Below are positions 22,090-32,829 of a stretch of DNA of 64,000 bases, piece after piece. A program made the translations under genes and the position numbers. The DNA lies in contig JAUPSS010000004.1 in NCBI GenBank assembly GCA_040285825.1, positions 2,150,550 through 2,214,549 of the forward strand, in the 5' to 3' direction. Under the pieces are notes generated by a model. It was given only the letters and a program-made list of their open reading frames with translations, was not told the DNA's origin and did not search any database. This stretch comes from Eukaryota sp. TZLM1-RC. Taxonomy: Eukaryota > Metamonada: BaSk clade. Numbering within the stretch: the first letter of the stretch is position 1; every line of letters begins with the position of its first letter.

Positions 22090-24060
22090 TGATTTAAACT
22101 TTTCAGCACCAAGAGTTAATATGCACTAAACACCTTGGAAATACGTTGATGAAAGCAGCTACTGCTGTCTCCTTAGACGTCTTACACGCCTTGGTCTTCG
22201 GAATTGCTCTGGTCTAGTACCAGTGAAGTACTCACTGCTTGCAATCTCCAGCTGATTTTTAGAGGCTGTGATGTCCCTAGACCAGTTGGTCTCACATCGA
22301 GGGCAATCGAACTTAGCGTTATTTACCCTTCCGTCATCATGATATATCTTTCTATGGAAGACTTTACAGCAATTCACTTTTGCTGAGTTCATAAACTCGT
22401 TCTCCACTTTCACGTTTTCAAAGTATTTTTGAATTTGTTTTAGAGATCTCTATCTGGGGGATTTCACAGTTTGACGAGAAGGTCCACCACAGCCATTACC
22501 GAACCAAACTGTACTGTTTCTTCTTTCAGACCAGATTTTGATTTTGTTGATAAAACTAGTTATTCTCTTTTGTCTTCGTATGAAAAAATCAAACTTATTT
22601 CTTCTAAGTTTTTTTCTTGCATTACGCTGCAGGTCTCCACACATAATTGAAGAATATTCAGGCCCTTCATCAGATTCAGAAACATAAGGTAAATTTATTT
22701 CAATCAGATACTCTTGACAGCTCTGAGCGGAATAAGTATTAGAAGTTGCTTGAGTGAGGGGAGGAGGGTGATTTGATTTTCGTTCCTTTGGGTTCAGCAG
22801 TATTCCAGAACCCCCATATACATTTGCAGAATTTCGGAAAGAACCAGTAATCCAACCACAAAGATTACTTCGGTTGGGATCAATGGCTACAAAAAACAAA
22901 TTTTAAACAACGATAATTGGGGTGTTCAAATTCTGGTAACCGTGACCTTCGCTGTGGATTTGCTTTTCTATGGACATTACTTTTTGTTTTCGCTACAGAG
23001 TTAGGAGAATCATAATTTCGAGACACGTCTCGACTCAAATTCTACTTTAGTCGGGTAATTATATGTTTTTCTTGCCTTTTGGGTGAAGTTGAACCGCAAA
23101 GAATCACCATTTGAAAAAATGGTACAGTCAATAAATTTAGATTGATTGAAGAACCCTCAAGGGTTGTTCAGAAGCTCTTTGCTTTCATTTAGCTTTGTAA
23201 AATAAGGTTCCAAACTGCAGAAACATAAACACCAACTGGATAAAGGTGAGAGAAAGTGCTTTTTCATGACTTCAGGCCAGTCATCTTCTAGAAAAGATAA
23301 AATATTCGGTCCTGACAAAAAGACTGTGGCTGTAATTTTTATATTTATGGTAAATCTATCATTTCTGATCGAAGAGTCCAACATACTTTGACCCCCCCCC
23401 CCCAATATAGGCATTGGATGTCATATTTAGCAAGTGGGTCAAAATATGTTGGTGCATTTCTTGATACCATTGTGAAATGGTATCATTCGGCCGAAGATCT
23501 TGAAGTACACAGTCGGCGTACTTTTTGGGACAAGGGCAGTTAAGACTCTGAGCACATCTCTTGAAAAAATTGTGTTTCCAAACAACAGGGCCGTCAGCCA
23601 ACAGCTGGCAAAAAGCTTCCCTCAGTTGAATGGCTCGACTGCCAAGCAGACTGGAATGGCACCAGAATCTACCACCGTCGGCTGATGTGGTTTCATTCAG
23701 TGGGCACCAAGGCCAAAAGTGTTGAACGAAATGTTGCAGCACTTGAAAAACCAGAATATGGTTCTCAAATGGCCGTCTTTGTTTGGGTTCTCTTTCACAA
23801 ACAAAGTCGAAACAGAAACTCCAGAACTGGCTTTGAGTAAGCCACAAAGAATGTTCTAGGTATTGAAGGACAAAAAGTCGTGCTAGGTGAGTAGCATGAG
23901 CTCCAATATTTGCGAGAATTTGGAACTGGCGTTCCATAGCTTCTCGTGCTTCTGAGCCAAAGAACCGGTTCACAGACGCTTCCACAGTTGTAGTTTGTAG
24001 AGCGTTTTTGAACACAGAAGGGAAACAGATAGAAATGATCAACAATTGGTTTCCCTATTT
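22090..24060 (-). mobile_element. Fanzor family B element, copy B1
   Basis: An element of about 2 kb on the minus strand. The coding relic fills most of it, and about 70 bp of 3' flank is also present in copy B2 (51548-51890). Outer limits are approximate because only B2 is available for comparison and B2 is truncated. Confidence 0.75.
22159..24045 (-). pseudogene. Fanzor (TnpB-like RNA-guided nuclease) family B, copy B1
   Basis: The N-terminal helical domain is open from 24045 to 23359 (AHATHLARLFVLQYL is typical of Fanzor N-domains). The frame slips in a run of twelve C (about 23391-23402) and continues 23414-23157. After several stops the nuclease resumes at 22899-22450 with RuvC-I (VAIDPNRSNLCGW). 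The frame 22413-22159 has the RuvC-II glutamate (VENEFMNSAKVNCC), the zinc ribbon CPRC and RuvC-III (WSRDITASKN), then an arginine-rich tail. Sequence identity to family A is low, but motif order and spacing are the same. At least three disruptions make this copy inactive. Confidence 0.85.
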
Positions 24061-24778
24061 TGAAAATTTGGTGTATTCAATCAGACTTATGGTTGTCAAT
24101 TCAAAATAAATTAGTTTTAAATGTTTATTGATGATGAATATCGCTCAAGATTACATCTTGCATGTTTTCGTTTCTTCATAAAAGAACTAGATGATACAAA
24201 AGTTGGTGAATGGAGTTTGGTTGTTTGCTTACCATTTCTCTTATTCGCATGGGAATTTCATTTCAGTACAGTAAATCTGTAGCATTTTTGGATTTTTCCA
24301 TAATTTAAAGCACTCCCCTATACAAAACATATCTTATTCACAAGCATCTTGCAATAAGCTATGGAAAAATGATGGATACCCATGTACTCTCAGTTTGGCT
24401 GTTTATTTAAAGCATGTTGTGTCATTTGATGCTATAGCTAAAATTCATAGTGTAGAGTAATACAAAAAGTCCTAGGAAAGAGTTGCAGTGGCACAAGATG
24501 ATTGGTTGTCCTTGTTTCAGCAAGACAATGCCGCAGAACTCATCGACGTGGACGATGTTCATCCACCCTCAGACATGGAAAATCATTTCGACTTGCTGAA
24601 TGACGATGTAGCATTGACTAGCATTAAAAATAAACACTTTGATGACAAATGGTCTTAATCAACTCTAAAGTGATATAAACTCTTCGTATAGGTGATGTCA
24701 ATGTTGGTATAACCTCAACTGAACATAGCAATGTCAGGAGAATGACCAATGGAATATAAGTAAAGGTGGCCCAAAACG
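24061..24778. other. Intergenic with one short coding-like scrap
   Basis: Mostly featureless AT-rich DNA. At about 24478-24658 (plus strand) a stretch reads like protein (QDDWLSLFQQDNAAELIDVD) and ends in TAA, but has no start. It is probably a decayed fragment of unknown origin. The COMMD promoter should be in the last 100 bp. Confidence 0.4.
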
Positions 24779-25384
24779 ATGAAATCAGAAATAGAGAAAC
24801 TCCAAAGTTTAGACTACTTCTCGATGAGTACGGGCATTACAGTTGATAACTTCTCGGTACTGACACAATGTGATCCTGAGCGCTTCTTTTCCATACTTTT
24901 TGAACTTTATTCCAATCCATCTAAAGCTGTTCTGGAGAAACTATCTGTTGTTGCCTCTGAATCAGATGTCTCTCTCATGGAATTGCGTAAAGTCTTCACA
25001 TTCTGTCTCGACTTTGTCAGACGTTCTTATAAAACTAGTGCCAGTCCAGTAAAAGTTAGATCAGAGCTACAAAGTAGAAAAATGCCTGATGAGCTTATTG
25101 CACTCTTCCTCTCTCATTACAGTTCACACAAACCTCCTATGTCTTCCTCTTCTGCCGAGAAGGCCATTCAGTCTGCCACATTGATAGACATGGACTGGAG
25201 ATTTCTTGGCAATATTGCCAGTAGTGATGGTCCTGGATGCGGGGCACTGGTACAGTTGTCGTTAAAGCTTGCTGATGGTGAAAATGAACCCAGATTTGTT
25301 TTATTTGAAGTTACTATTCCAGAATTTTTCGCTTTTCTATCTAAAATGGAGCGTGTTAAATCCAAAATAGATTCATATTATTAA
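24779..25384 (+). CDS. COMM domain protein, COMMD7-like
   Basis: 201-aa member of the COMMD family, subunits of the Commander complex that works with the CCC and retriever assemblies in endosomal recycling. The N-terminal half is helical (HN domain). The C-terminal COMM domain (about 130-201) starts LIDMDWRFLGNIASSDG and ends FEVTIPEFFAFLSKMERVKSKID. That ending matches the W-R/K-F and F-Y/F-x-FL-x-ME pattern and is closest to COMMD7 among the ten animal paralogues. The start ATG follows AACG and no intron is needed. The assignment to paralogue 7 is less certain than the family. Confidence 0.85.
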   Translation: MKSEIEKLQSLDYFSMSTGITVDNFSVLTQCDPERFFSILFELYSNPSKAVLEKLSVVASESDVSLMELRKVFTFCLDFVRRSYKTSASPVKVRSELQSRKMPDELIALFLSHYSSHKPPMSSSSAEKAIQSATLIDMDWRFLGNIASSDGPGCGALVQLSLKLADGENEPRFVLFEVTIPEFFAFLSKMERVKSKIDSYY

Positions 25385-25583
25385 TTTATTTGTAAATGAA
25401 ATAAACTTTTTTATCAATTCAATGATGTTAATGACTTTTAATTGATACGCAAACATTCTACCATTCTCTCTCAAAAGACAACAAAAACAGCAATAACAGT
25501 CAAAAAATACCGTGCTGGGTTCAAAAACTTTGGGAATTGTGCCCCAAAATGCTTCCAAACATACAAGCGCCAAAGAATAAAAC

Positions 25584-25997
25584 TTAACTGAAAAACATTT
25601 TAAAATAAATGTGCAAAGATTTTGTTAGAGTGGTAGGTGTTACATTAACGTTAACCAGACGAACACTACCCAAATATGGAAGAAAAACGTTGATAGGACA
25701 GGGATCATATGAGGGAATGAATTCAACAACAGTTCCTGTTTCAAATAAACTGAATAAAGTTAAGTGAAATGAATCAAGATTCAAATCACAGTTTACATAG
25801 AATGGACCTTTTGAAAGGAAAACAAGCAAGAATTGCGTACGAGGTACTGGCCATGGATGATCGTAGATCTGATCGATAGAATTAAAGGGACACGTCGTAC
25901 TGCCATCTTGTTTCAAACAATAATCCATAGAGACTTGATCAAAGAAGTAAACCGCATTACAAGAAGCAAAGAAGAATAGAACAAACCACTTCTTCAT
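25584..25997 (-). CDS. Unknown small secreted or membrane-anchored protein
   Basis: 137 aa. Residues 1-16 form a signal peptide (MKKWFVLFFFASCNAV). The mature part has four cysteines and alternating hydrophobic strands suggestive of a beta fold. I do not recognise a family. It converges on the COMMD gene. Its 3' end may be incomplete if an unseen intron is present; the frame simply ends TAA after a hydrophobic tail. Confidence 0.5.
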   Translation of the reverse strand: MKKWFVLFFFASCNAVYFFDQVSMDYCLKQDGSTTCPFNSIDQIYDHPWPVPRTQFLLVFLSKGPFYVNCDLNLDSFHLTLFSLFETGTVVEFIPSYDPCPINVFLPYLGSVRLVNVNVTPTTLTKSLHIYFKMFFS

Positions 25998-26195
25998 CTT
26001 GAATCATTAAAGTAAAGATCGATTTATTCAAAATTGATGCTTCTCTTGGCGCCCTCTATCCCTAAGACTTAAGGCAACACTTCTCTCAAAACAAATGTAT
26101 ACCTTCAGGAAAGCTATGAAAAAATTTCCACAATCAAATTGTTTTTCGGTTTCATTTGTAATTGAATGATTTGAAAATTATATCTTCAATTTGTG

Positions 26196-26570
26196 CTTCA
26201 AAAATGCAATTAGTTCTGTTTAAAGAAAAGCAATTTTTGATGTAATTGAATCTTAATTTCCTGAGCTTTCGAGTCTATTCTTGCCATTCTGAAGGTAAAG
26301 AATTTGGTTCAATTTTCAATTCATTTGTTCTGAAATCAGCCTACTGTGTGAAACAAGGTGATCCTCTACACCATCTACATTTTTGTTCTCTTGTGAATTC
26401 ACAATTTGTGTTGCAGGAAACCTTAGTAAGAATTGTCAAACATTCTTGAAAGCTTGGATTTTGATGTTAGACTTGTCTTGGCCAAGAAAAAGAATCCTGC
26501 TTTTGCAAATCTTTTACAAGATATGTGTGATAGTACACTTCCGCTTTAACTGATTCCTCTGGGACATTGG
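26196..26570 (+). mobile_element. LINE subfamily delta, internally deleted scrap (LINE-F)
   Basis: The fragment reads VKQGDPLHHLHFCSL (damaged KQGDPLGPLLFCLA reverse transcriptase box) and then, after a large internal deletion, AKKKNPAFANLLQDMCDST in another frame. The latter is nearly identical to LINE-G at 60155-60418. It confirms a retrotransposon origin but is far too short to be functional. Confidence 0.7.
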
Positions 26571-26600
26571 ATATGACAATTCACGCCTTTTTAACTATTT

Positions 26601-26634
26601 TTATTTGGTCTATTTATTTATTTATTTATTTATT
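26601..26634. repeat. (TTTA)n microsatellite
   Basis: Short tandem TTTA repeat just downstream of the PDI gene. It may derive from the A-rich tail of LINE-F. Confidence 0.8.
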
Positions 26635-26637
26635 CAC

Positions 26638-28134
26638 CTACTGCAAAATCCACTGCATCAAACTACCCTTATCTCTTGCACCTTGATACACCTCAGGAGC
26701 ATCTTTAGTACCTTCTTTATACTTCAATAAAGTAGGTAGGGATTGAACATCGTGATTAGGAACAACATTCTTGTCCATATCAATTTCAGCAACTACAATA
26801 TCGGATCTTCCCATCTCTACCAAATCTTCAGCAAGTTCAGTCCAAATAGGAGCCAAATTCTTACAACTGCGATAAGAAAAGAGAAGCAAAACACATACTG
26901 ACCGCACCAATCAGTGTAACATTTGAGAACTACTGTTCTAGGTTCATTATAGACCAAGTCAAAAAAGTTATTCGTGACGACTTTATATACTGGCCCTTCA
27001 TTAACCTCTGGAACATCTTCACTCTTGACCTTTTGCTTAATCTTGCCTTCCAAAAATTGCTTAATGAATAAGGAAATTTCTTCAACATTAAGCTCGTGAT
27101 CTTCTGGATAAATAATCTGTTGCTGGTTAGAAAGATCCAAAACACCAACAGAAGGTAGCTTCGTCACACCAAATTTAGTAATAAACTCACCAAATGTAGT
27201 TGAATCAACAGACCAATACGAAACTTTCTGTGGTTTAACCCCCTGGTCTGTTTCTATTAATATGGTTTCTCCTTGACGAGCCACTTCCTTGGCAATAGGG
27301 AAGATCGAGTTCTCGTTGAGTTCTAGGGTGAAAAATGATAAAGATGTACAAACCATGGAAGAAAAAGACGACAGGAAGACCAGAAGAGACGATATGTCCA
27401 AACGATTCTGGATGAAGATTCTCAACCAAGAGTCTGCGGTTGTCATCAGTCCAATCAACAATGTCAGCAGTCTTCAGCTTTCCACTGTAGTCAATGGGAG
27501 TCTCGTCCTCCTTCCATAACTGAATGCTAGGGGTCTGTTTAAGTTTCAAACCTCTAGCTAAGATTTTATCAGTAACAATGTAAAAAGGCAAATTGGTATA
27601 GAAATGGGAAGCGTCGACAAAAGCTTTGGCTTCAGGTGATGTGGAAGATTGAAAGTAACCAACAACTCTGGGGGAGTGTTGATTTTGGAAGCGTTTTCTG
27701 CCTTGCTTTGAAGAAAGTTCAATAGGATTTGAGTTCTTTAGTTGGGAAAGATATCCAATCATGCCTCTGGTGTCTCTGGGTCCATGGTAGTTGCGTACAA
27801 TACCATGACGAACGAAGAATAGTGCTGGTTGGTCAGGAGGGGGAGGAGCAGGAAGATTGAGCAATTGGAGGGTAGATCGGTTGAGATCAGTAAAGACAGT
27901 AAAGTATGTTGTGGGAAGACCTTGTGATACCTCCTTGATCAATTGAATAAACTTCTGGAATTGTTCTGATTTTTCGTCAGAACCTACAACGATGAAACCA
28001 AAAGGAACAGATTCGATAAATTTGGGAAGTGTCTCAGTGGTCTGTCGCGTAATGGTGGGTTGTTGTGGTTGTTGCTGAGAGGCGAGGGTTACAGCAAAGA
28101 AACATATACAAAGAAGAAGTACAGATTGAGTCAT
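26638..28134 (-). CDS. Protein disulfide isomerase-like protein, two tiny introns
   Basis: Endoplasmic reticulum thioredoxin-fold protein of 477 aa from three exons: 28134-27355, 27323-26899 and 26866-26638. The introns are 31 nt (27324-27354, GTTTGT...CCCTAG) and 32 nt (26867-26898, GTATGT...CGCAG). The second splits the active-site codons, and splicing restores WCGHCKNLAP. Signal peptide about 1-18. The N-terminal thioredoxin-like regions lack a CxxC, so only the last domain is redox-active. The C-terminus ends MQWILQ with no KDEL-type signal, so retention must differ or this is a secreted or vesicular form. Function in oxidative folding is inferred from the family. Confidence 0.88.
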
Positions 28135-28425
28135 TGTTACAGTTATTGTCTACAACAATGAAATAAGTGTCTTTTTTACACCGATGTAGAGGGACTAATC
28201 AAAGTAATGCTCATATTTTTGGAATTCACAATCAGTTTTCAATCCGTGTCACTTGAGTCATTGTTGAGACTATTTGAACTGAGTTAAGTTGTGTGATCTT
28301 TCCACACGTTTGATTTCGTGGTGAGTTACTTTTATATTTAAATGATCAACTTGTAACCCATGACCATTATATTATATATTATTTTATCAAACAACGATGG
28401 TGTTTTTTGCCCTTGGTATATTGAG
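28135..28425. other. Intergenic upstream of the PDI-like gene
   Basis: AT-rich and without recognised features. It contains the promoter of the divergent PDI-like gene. Confidence 0.4.
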
Positions 28426-28630
28426 AAGTCTAAAATGAAAACCATGTGTAAACAGTTAGCATTTCAAGCTCTCAATTGCTCGTACTGCATCTTTTCTGGT
28501 AGAGAATCTCTTATATGGTTTTCTGATGGAGTAGAATAAAAGAAACACACCATAGGCGGGAGCTTAAAAATGTTGCATGCTCAGTACTTCACGTTGATTG
28601 TTAATAGGAAAAATTGTTCTGTTTATTAAT
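28426..28630 (+). repeat. Unidentified interspersed repeat, copy 1
   Basis: About 205 bp closely matching 32446-32649 in the same orientation. The first half reads as protein in both copies (MKTMCKQLAFQALNCSYCIF here), with differences scattered across it. The last half is non-coding and both end near ATTAAT. It is probably the 3' end of an unknown mobile element. Confidence 0.65.
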
Positions 28631-29211
28631 ACAATGTATTTTATGAATGACGTGTGGTGCGGTGTGATTTTCTCACCAGTGTGATACATTCGGGTTTTCG
28701 AACCTTAATCTGAATTGAAAGAATTCTCATTCTATCTGCCAGCAGACAAGATCTACAAATGCTGCTTCTGGCTACCTGAAACATAGCGTGTAGTACAAAC
28801 TATATTCTCTCTAAATTGGAACTTCCCTTTTTTAAGCTATAAACTTGAGCTGAGACAAGGTCATGAGTTGAACCACACCAATCATTACAAGGTAATTTTC
28901 GGAAACGAAATTTAGTTGAGCATATGTTGAAACTGTGTGCATGATTTATGATGCCCGTTACAATACTGACAAGCGTGTTGTATCACACAAGAAAAGACTG
29001 CTAAGTGGTTTAGAAATCATCAACTAATTGAATTCCAATAAACAAATATAGAATAACCGAATAAATAAAAAAAGTATAATGAAAAAAAAATAACTCTTAG
29101 GTAAATTCAACACTTCAAAGCAATCAAAGCAACTTGTACCTGAAATGTGTGACATAGATACAGCAAATAACCCTCTGGAAATAATACACTCAGTAATGGT
29201 AGATAATTAAA
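28631..29211. other. Intergenic, nothing recognised
   Basis: AT-rich spacer at the 3' side of the POLE3-like gene. No motif or repeat seen. Confidence 0.4.
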
Positions 29212-29668
29212 TTAATGATCGGTATCAATGTCTACAATTTCCGGTTGATGGGGAGTGGGGGCTTCCATCTGAGTCTTAGGCTCTTCAGAATTTGGAGCAG
29301 TGGTTCCAGAAGACTGTAGTTTTTCTGCTTTTAGTCGTTCCTTGTACTCTAAATGAACTGAAGTTAATAAGAAAAACAACAAACAGTTGCGGGCTGCATC
29401 AGCAAAATCAACGAAGTCTGCATCGCATAAAGCGGCTACAAAATCATCCGCAGTGAGAGTGGAGCGCTTGCTTTTTTTAGCATGTTTAGTAGCTCTTTAA
29501 TAAATTGAAGTAGCCAAATACATACAAGTCAGTTATGAAAGAGATAAAAGTAGTTGTTGCATGATTGATAGCTAAACTTGCATCCTTTGCTACGCTGGTA
29601 CCCTGTGGAATTTGACTCTTTATGATTCTGGTGATGACAGCTTTGGGAAGATCGTATTCATCTGCCAT
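29212..29668 (-). CDS. DNA polymerase epsilon subunit 3 / CHRAC17-like histone-fold protein
   Basis: Histone-fold subunit of DNA polymerase epsilon and of the CHRAC remodeller, partner of POLE4. 141 aa from two exons, 29668-29526 and 29494-29212, with a 31-nt intron (29495-29525, GTATGT...TTAAAG). Splicing joins FITDL to ATKHAKKSKRSTLTADDF, giving an uninterrupted histone fold. The start MADEYDLPKAVITRIIKSQIP is the characteristic POLE3 / Dpb4 N-terminus. The C-terminal tail is acidic. The start codon is 49 bp from the divergent RPL10A start. Confidence 0.88.
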
Positions 29669-29717
29669 TGTTATCTGAATTAGGTTTATTGAATTCGCCT
29701 TCTTTTTTCCATTCAAT

Positions 29718-30395
29718 ATGAGCAGGTATGTCATTTGATTCTCTCATCTTAGAATTCCAAGCGACCACCTACGTACTTGCATCGACACTATCCTTAAGTT
29801 CTCTGAAGAACACAAGAGAAACTTCCCAGAAACTATCGAGCTCCAAATCGGTTTGAAGCACTACGATATCAAGAAGGACAAGCGTTTCGCTGGTTCTTTC
29901 GAACTCCCAGCATGTCCCAGACCAAATTTAAACTGTTGTGTTCTTGGTGATGCTTCTCATTGTGAACAAGCCGCTGCCCTTGGTCTCCCCTACATGACTG
30001 TCGAAGATCTTGGTAAATTGAAAGGACAAAACAAGCTTGTCAAGAGACTCTGTAAGCGTTATGCTTTCTTTGTCGCTTCTGAATCTGTTTTCAAATCTCT
30101 TCCTAGAATTGTCGGTCCTGGCTTCAACAAGGCTGGTAAATTTCCCTCTTTGGTAAAGAAAGACGAAGATCTGATGAACAAAATCAACGGTCTCCGTTCT
30201 ACTATCAAGTTCCAATTAAAGAAGAGTCTTTCCCTCAACATTGCATGTGCTAATGTCAACATGGATAAGGAAGACATCGCCAAGAACATTATCCTATCTG
30301 TCAACTTCTTGATCTCCCTCTTGAAGAAGGGTTGGACTAACATCAACACTCTCCACATCAAGTCCACTATGGGTCCTGCCCAAAGATTGTTCTAA
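29718..30395 (+). CDS. RPL10A: 60S ribosomal protein L10a (uL1)
   Basis: Large-subunit protein of the mobile L1 stalk. Exon 1 is only 8 nt (29718-29725, ATG AGC AG); a 27-nt intron follows (29726-29752, GTATGTC...CTTAG), and exon 2 runs 29753-30395. The spliced product is 216 aa, the normal size. It contains HKRNFPETIELQIGLK, KDKRFAGSFELP, RIVGPGFNKAGKFPS and the C-terminal IKSTMGPAQRLF. Without the intron the frame has no start codon and lacks the conserved N-terminus, so the micro-exon is well supported. It shares a 49-bp promoter region with the POLE3-like gene, which suggests co-expression. Confidence 0.95.
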
Positions 30396-30875
30396 ACAAT
30401 GTCGATGCCGTAGACACCATGAATATGATTCATGGAAGCCCAGTTTTCTGCCATCAATAAAGATAATTTTAGACTTTGAGTTTTCTGCAGCTTCTTGTGC
30501 ATTTACCAGACAATTAAACTTTTTACCATAAATATTTGTATAAAATGATCATTTACTCATTCAAAAATTCAAAGTATTAACAAAATAACCCCTGGTTTGC
30601 CTGAGAAGCATTAAATGTATGATGAAATTGACCAGCTACACAAAACTTGTCACAGTGGAGTATCTGTATTGACCCTAATTCAAGGGTGGTCTTGGTTTTC
30701 TCGATCTTGCTTTATTGTTGAAAGAATGTCAAATTCAGAAATACAACATTTTGCAAAGTTCTTTTGATCCTGATCTGAGAAATCTATTTGAATCAATGAA
30801 CCAAGGAAGATCTGATTGGAAACGGAAATTTTTCTCCAATTGAAAAGTTGGAAAAATACTCTCTATTGGAAAAGA
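30396..30875. other. Intergenic after RPL10A
   Basis: No gene recognised. AATAAA-like sequences at about 30457 can serve the RPL10A transcript. Confidence 0.4.
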
Positions 30876-31088
30876 AACAACAATGAAAAGATTTGATATT
30901 TTTTTATGGCGTTCAAGGATTCAATTTGCCATTATTAATAGATTACCACGGTTTTTCAATCGAATAAGAGAAGCTTTAGCTAGACAGCAAGCAGATCAAG
31001 ATTTTGTAGAGGAAATCTTGATTCAATGATAGTCGTCCAATTAGTGTTGAGTTAATTTAATTAAGTGTGCAAATTCAATAAATACAAA
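30876..31088 (+). mobile_element. Solitary 3' end of LINE subfamily gamma
   Basis: Closely matches the 3' untranslated end of LINE-E (21715-21915), from AAAAGATTTGATATTTTTTTAT to AATTCAATAAATACAA. A copy this short is the expected product of very early abortion of reverse transcription. It is paired with an inverted copy at 31668-32062. Confidence 0.75.
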
Positions 31089-31667
31089 AATCACTCTATT
31101 GGTTGAAGAATGGATTCACAAATATCCATCTTTGTAAAAAGATTATTTCCAAATTTAAACATGATAAAATTCAAGGAAAATTCGACACATTTGTGGAGTG
31201 TAAAGTACATTCTTCAATGAACATCGTCATATTAGACTCAGAAAATGTGAACGCTGATCATCATTTGTTAGCCTTAGATAGCCTTAATGTTATATTAGTT
31301 CAAAATAGTTTTAATAGTTTGAGTTTATTCTAGGTTATAGTACAATTGCGTTCTAGCGCTAAGTCGAAGGAAACCCTTTTGTCTTCGTAATAAATTACAT
31401 TGCTTTTAGGTATATTATGTCTGACCCCCGCAGATCGTCACATTGGTTGTTTTCCACTTTAGCATGTTGCATTTTGCAATTGATCCTCCCTTGACTGTAT
31501 TGCTTACTGTTGATAACCCTTATTGATGGAAAACTTATCAGAAAATGCCTGATCTCAACTATTGCCTCCTGTGTCCTCATTATGTCAATCTGGACCATCA
31601 ACTTTGTGTCACATTTTATGCAGTTGTCCAAGTTATCAAATTCCTGAACACAACAAACCTCAAAAGT
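31089..31667. other. Spacer between two inverted LINE ends
   Basis: The region holds a plus-strand frame (31103-31333) and a minus-strand frame (31631-31395). Neither has a recognisable motif, and they are probably random or decayed. It forms the loop of a large inverted repeat made by the flanking LINE gamma ends. Confidence 0.4.
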
Positions 31668-32062
31668 ATTTATTGAATTTGCACACTTACTTCAATTAAC
31701 TCAATACTAATGGGACGACTATCATTGAACCAAGATTTCCTCTATAAAATCTTGATCTGCTTGCTGTCTAGCTAAAGCTTCTCTTATTCGATTGAAAAAC
31801 CGAGGTAATCTATTAATAATGGCAAATTGAATCCGTGAACGTCATAAAAAAATATCATATCTTTTCATTGTTTTTTCTTGCACCAATTCTTGGAAGTCAT
31901 TCAAAAAAGTTTCTGCTTCATCTGATAATCTTCCATTTATCGAAAATGGAAAAGCAATAAAATCAGCTGTGTATTTCTATCGGCATTAGCCTCTTCAATA
32001 ACTTTATCATATTTTTTATGTTTCTCTTTTGCTTTAAAATCAAGAGCAGCCACAGACCTCAA
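31668..32062 (-). mobile_element. LINE subfamily gamma 3' end, inverted copy
   Basis: Minus-strand fragment that includes the final coding part (homologous to KAKEKHGKYDK of LINE-E, with frameshifts) and the 3' untranslated region. Its arm of about 200 bp is complementary to 30876-31088. Confidence 0.75.
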
Positions 32063-32275
32063 TGAAGACATAATTCAATTATAAATAGTTTTGTTAACCT
32101 CTTACTTCCTTTCCTAGATCATTATGATGTTGATTGCGATTTACCTTATCACACAAATCATCAAATTTATTTTCCTTTGGTTGTGACTGAGTTAAGACAT
32201 AATGTAATTCTTACCACAAACAATGCTGGTGAATCAAGAAGGAATACATTCTAGATTTGTGAGTTAATATCGTCG

Positions 32276-32649
32276 ATGAAACATTTTTCAGATAGTAGGC
32301 ATACATTAAAAAGAAGGAAATATCGGAGTGTTGAATTGTTATCGTCAAATTTAGATTTTTTGGTTGAATCATTTCTTTTTGAAGTTTCAGTAAGAGGAAT
32401 GGTTGCTTATAGCTGCATTTTATTGGTGAAAAGATTACTCATTCCAAAGTCTAAAATGAAAACCATCTGTAAAGAATTAACACTTCAAGCTCTCAGTTGC
32501 TCATACCGCATCTTTTCAGCTAGAGAATCTCTTATATGGTTGTCTGATGAAATAGAAGTATAAAAGCACACCAGGGGCGGAGTCTTAAAAGTGTTGGAAG
32601 CTCAATATGTCACGTTGATTGTTAATAGGAAACATTGTTTTTCATTAAT
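32276..32649 (+). repeat. Unidentified repeat, copy 2, with coding-like portion
   Basis: The last 204 bp (32446-32649) repeat 28426-28630. Upstream, an open frame from 32276 runs into the repeat and ends at 32561, about 95 codons, with no family I recognise. It may be the C-terminal end of a protein encoded by an unknown mobile element. Confidence 0.5.
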
Positions 32650-32829
32650 AGAACTTACTTTTTACTCCCATTTATTTCTGCAGTGTAAACGGTGTTTCGA
32701 CATTGAAGTTATTGGCTTGGTTTTGTTTTTGTTTGGGTATTCTTGAAGTCAAAACCAAAAGAAAGCCGTTTTTTTGCTAAATAATTTTTACAACCCAGAT
32801 TCTGTAAACTTTTTTAATTTATTTAAACG

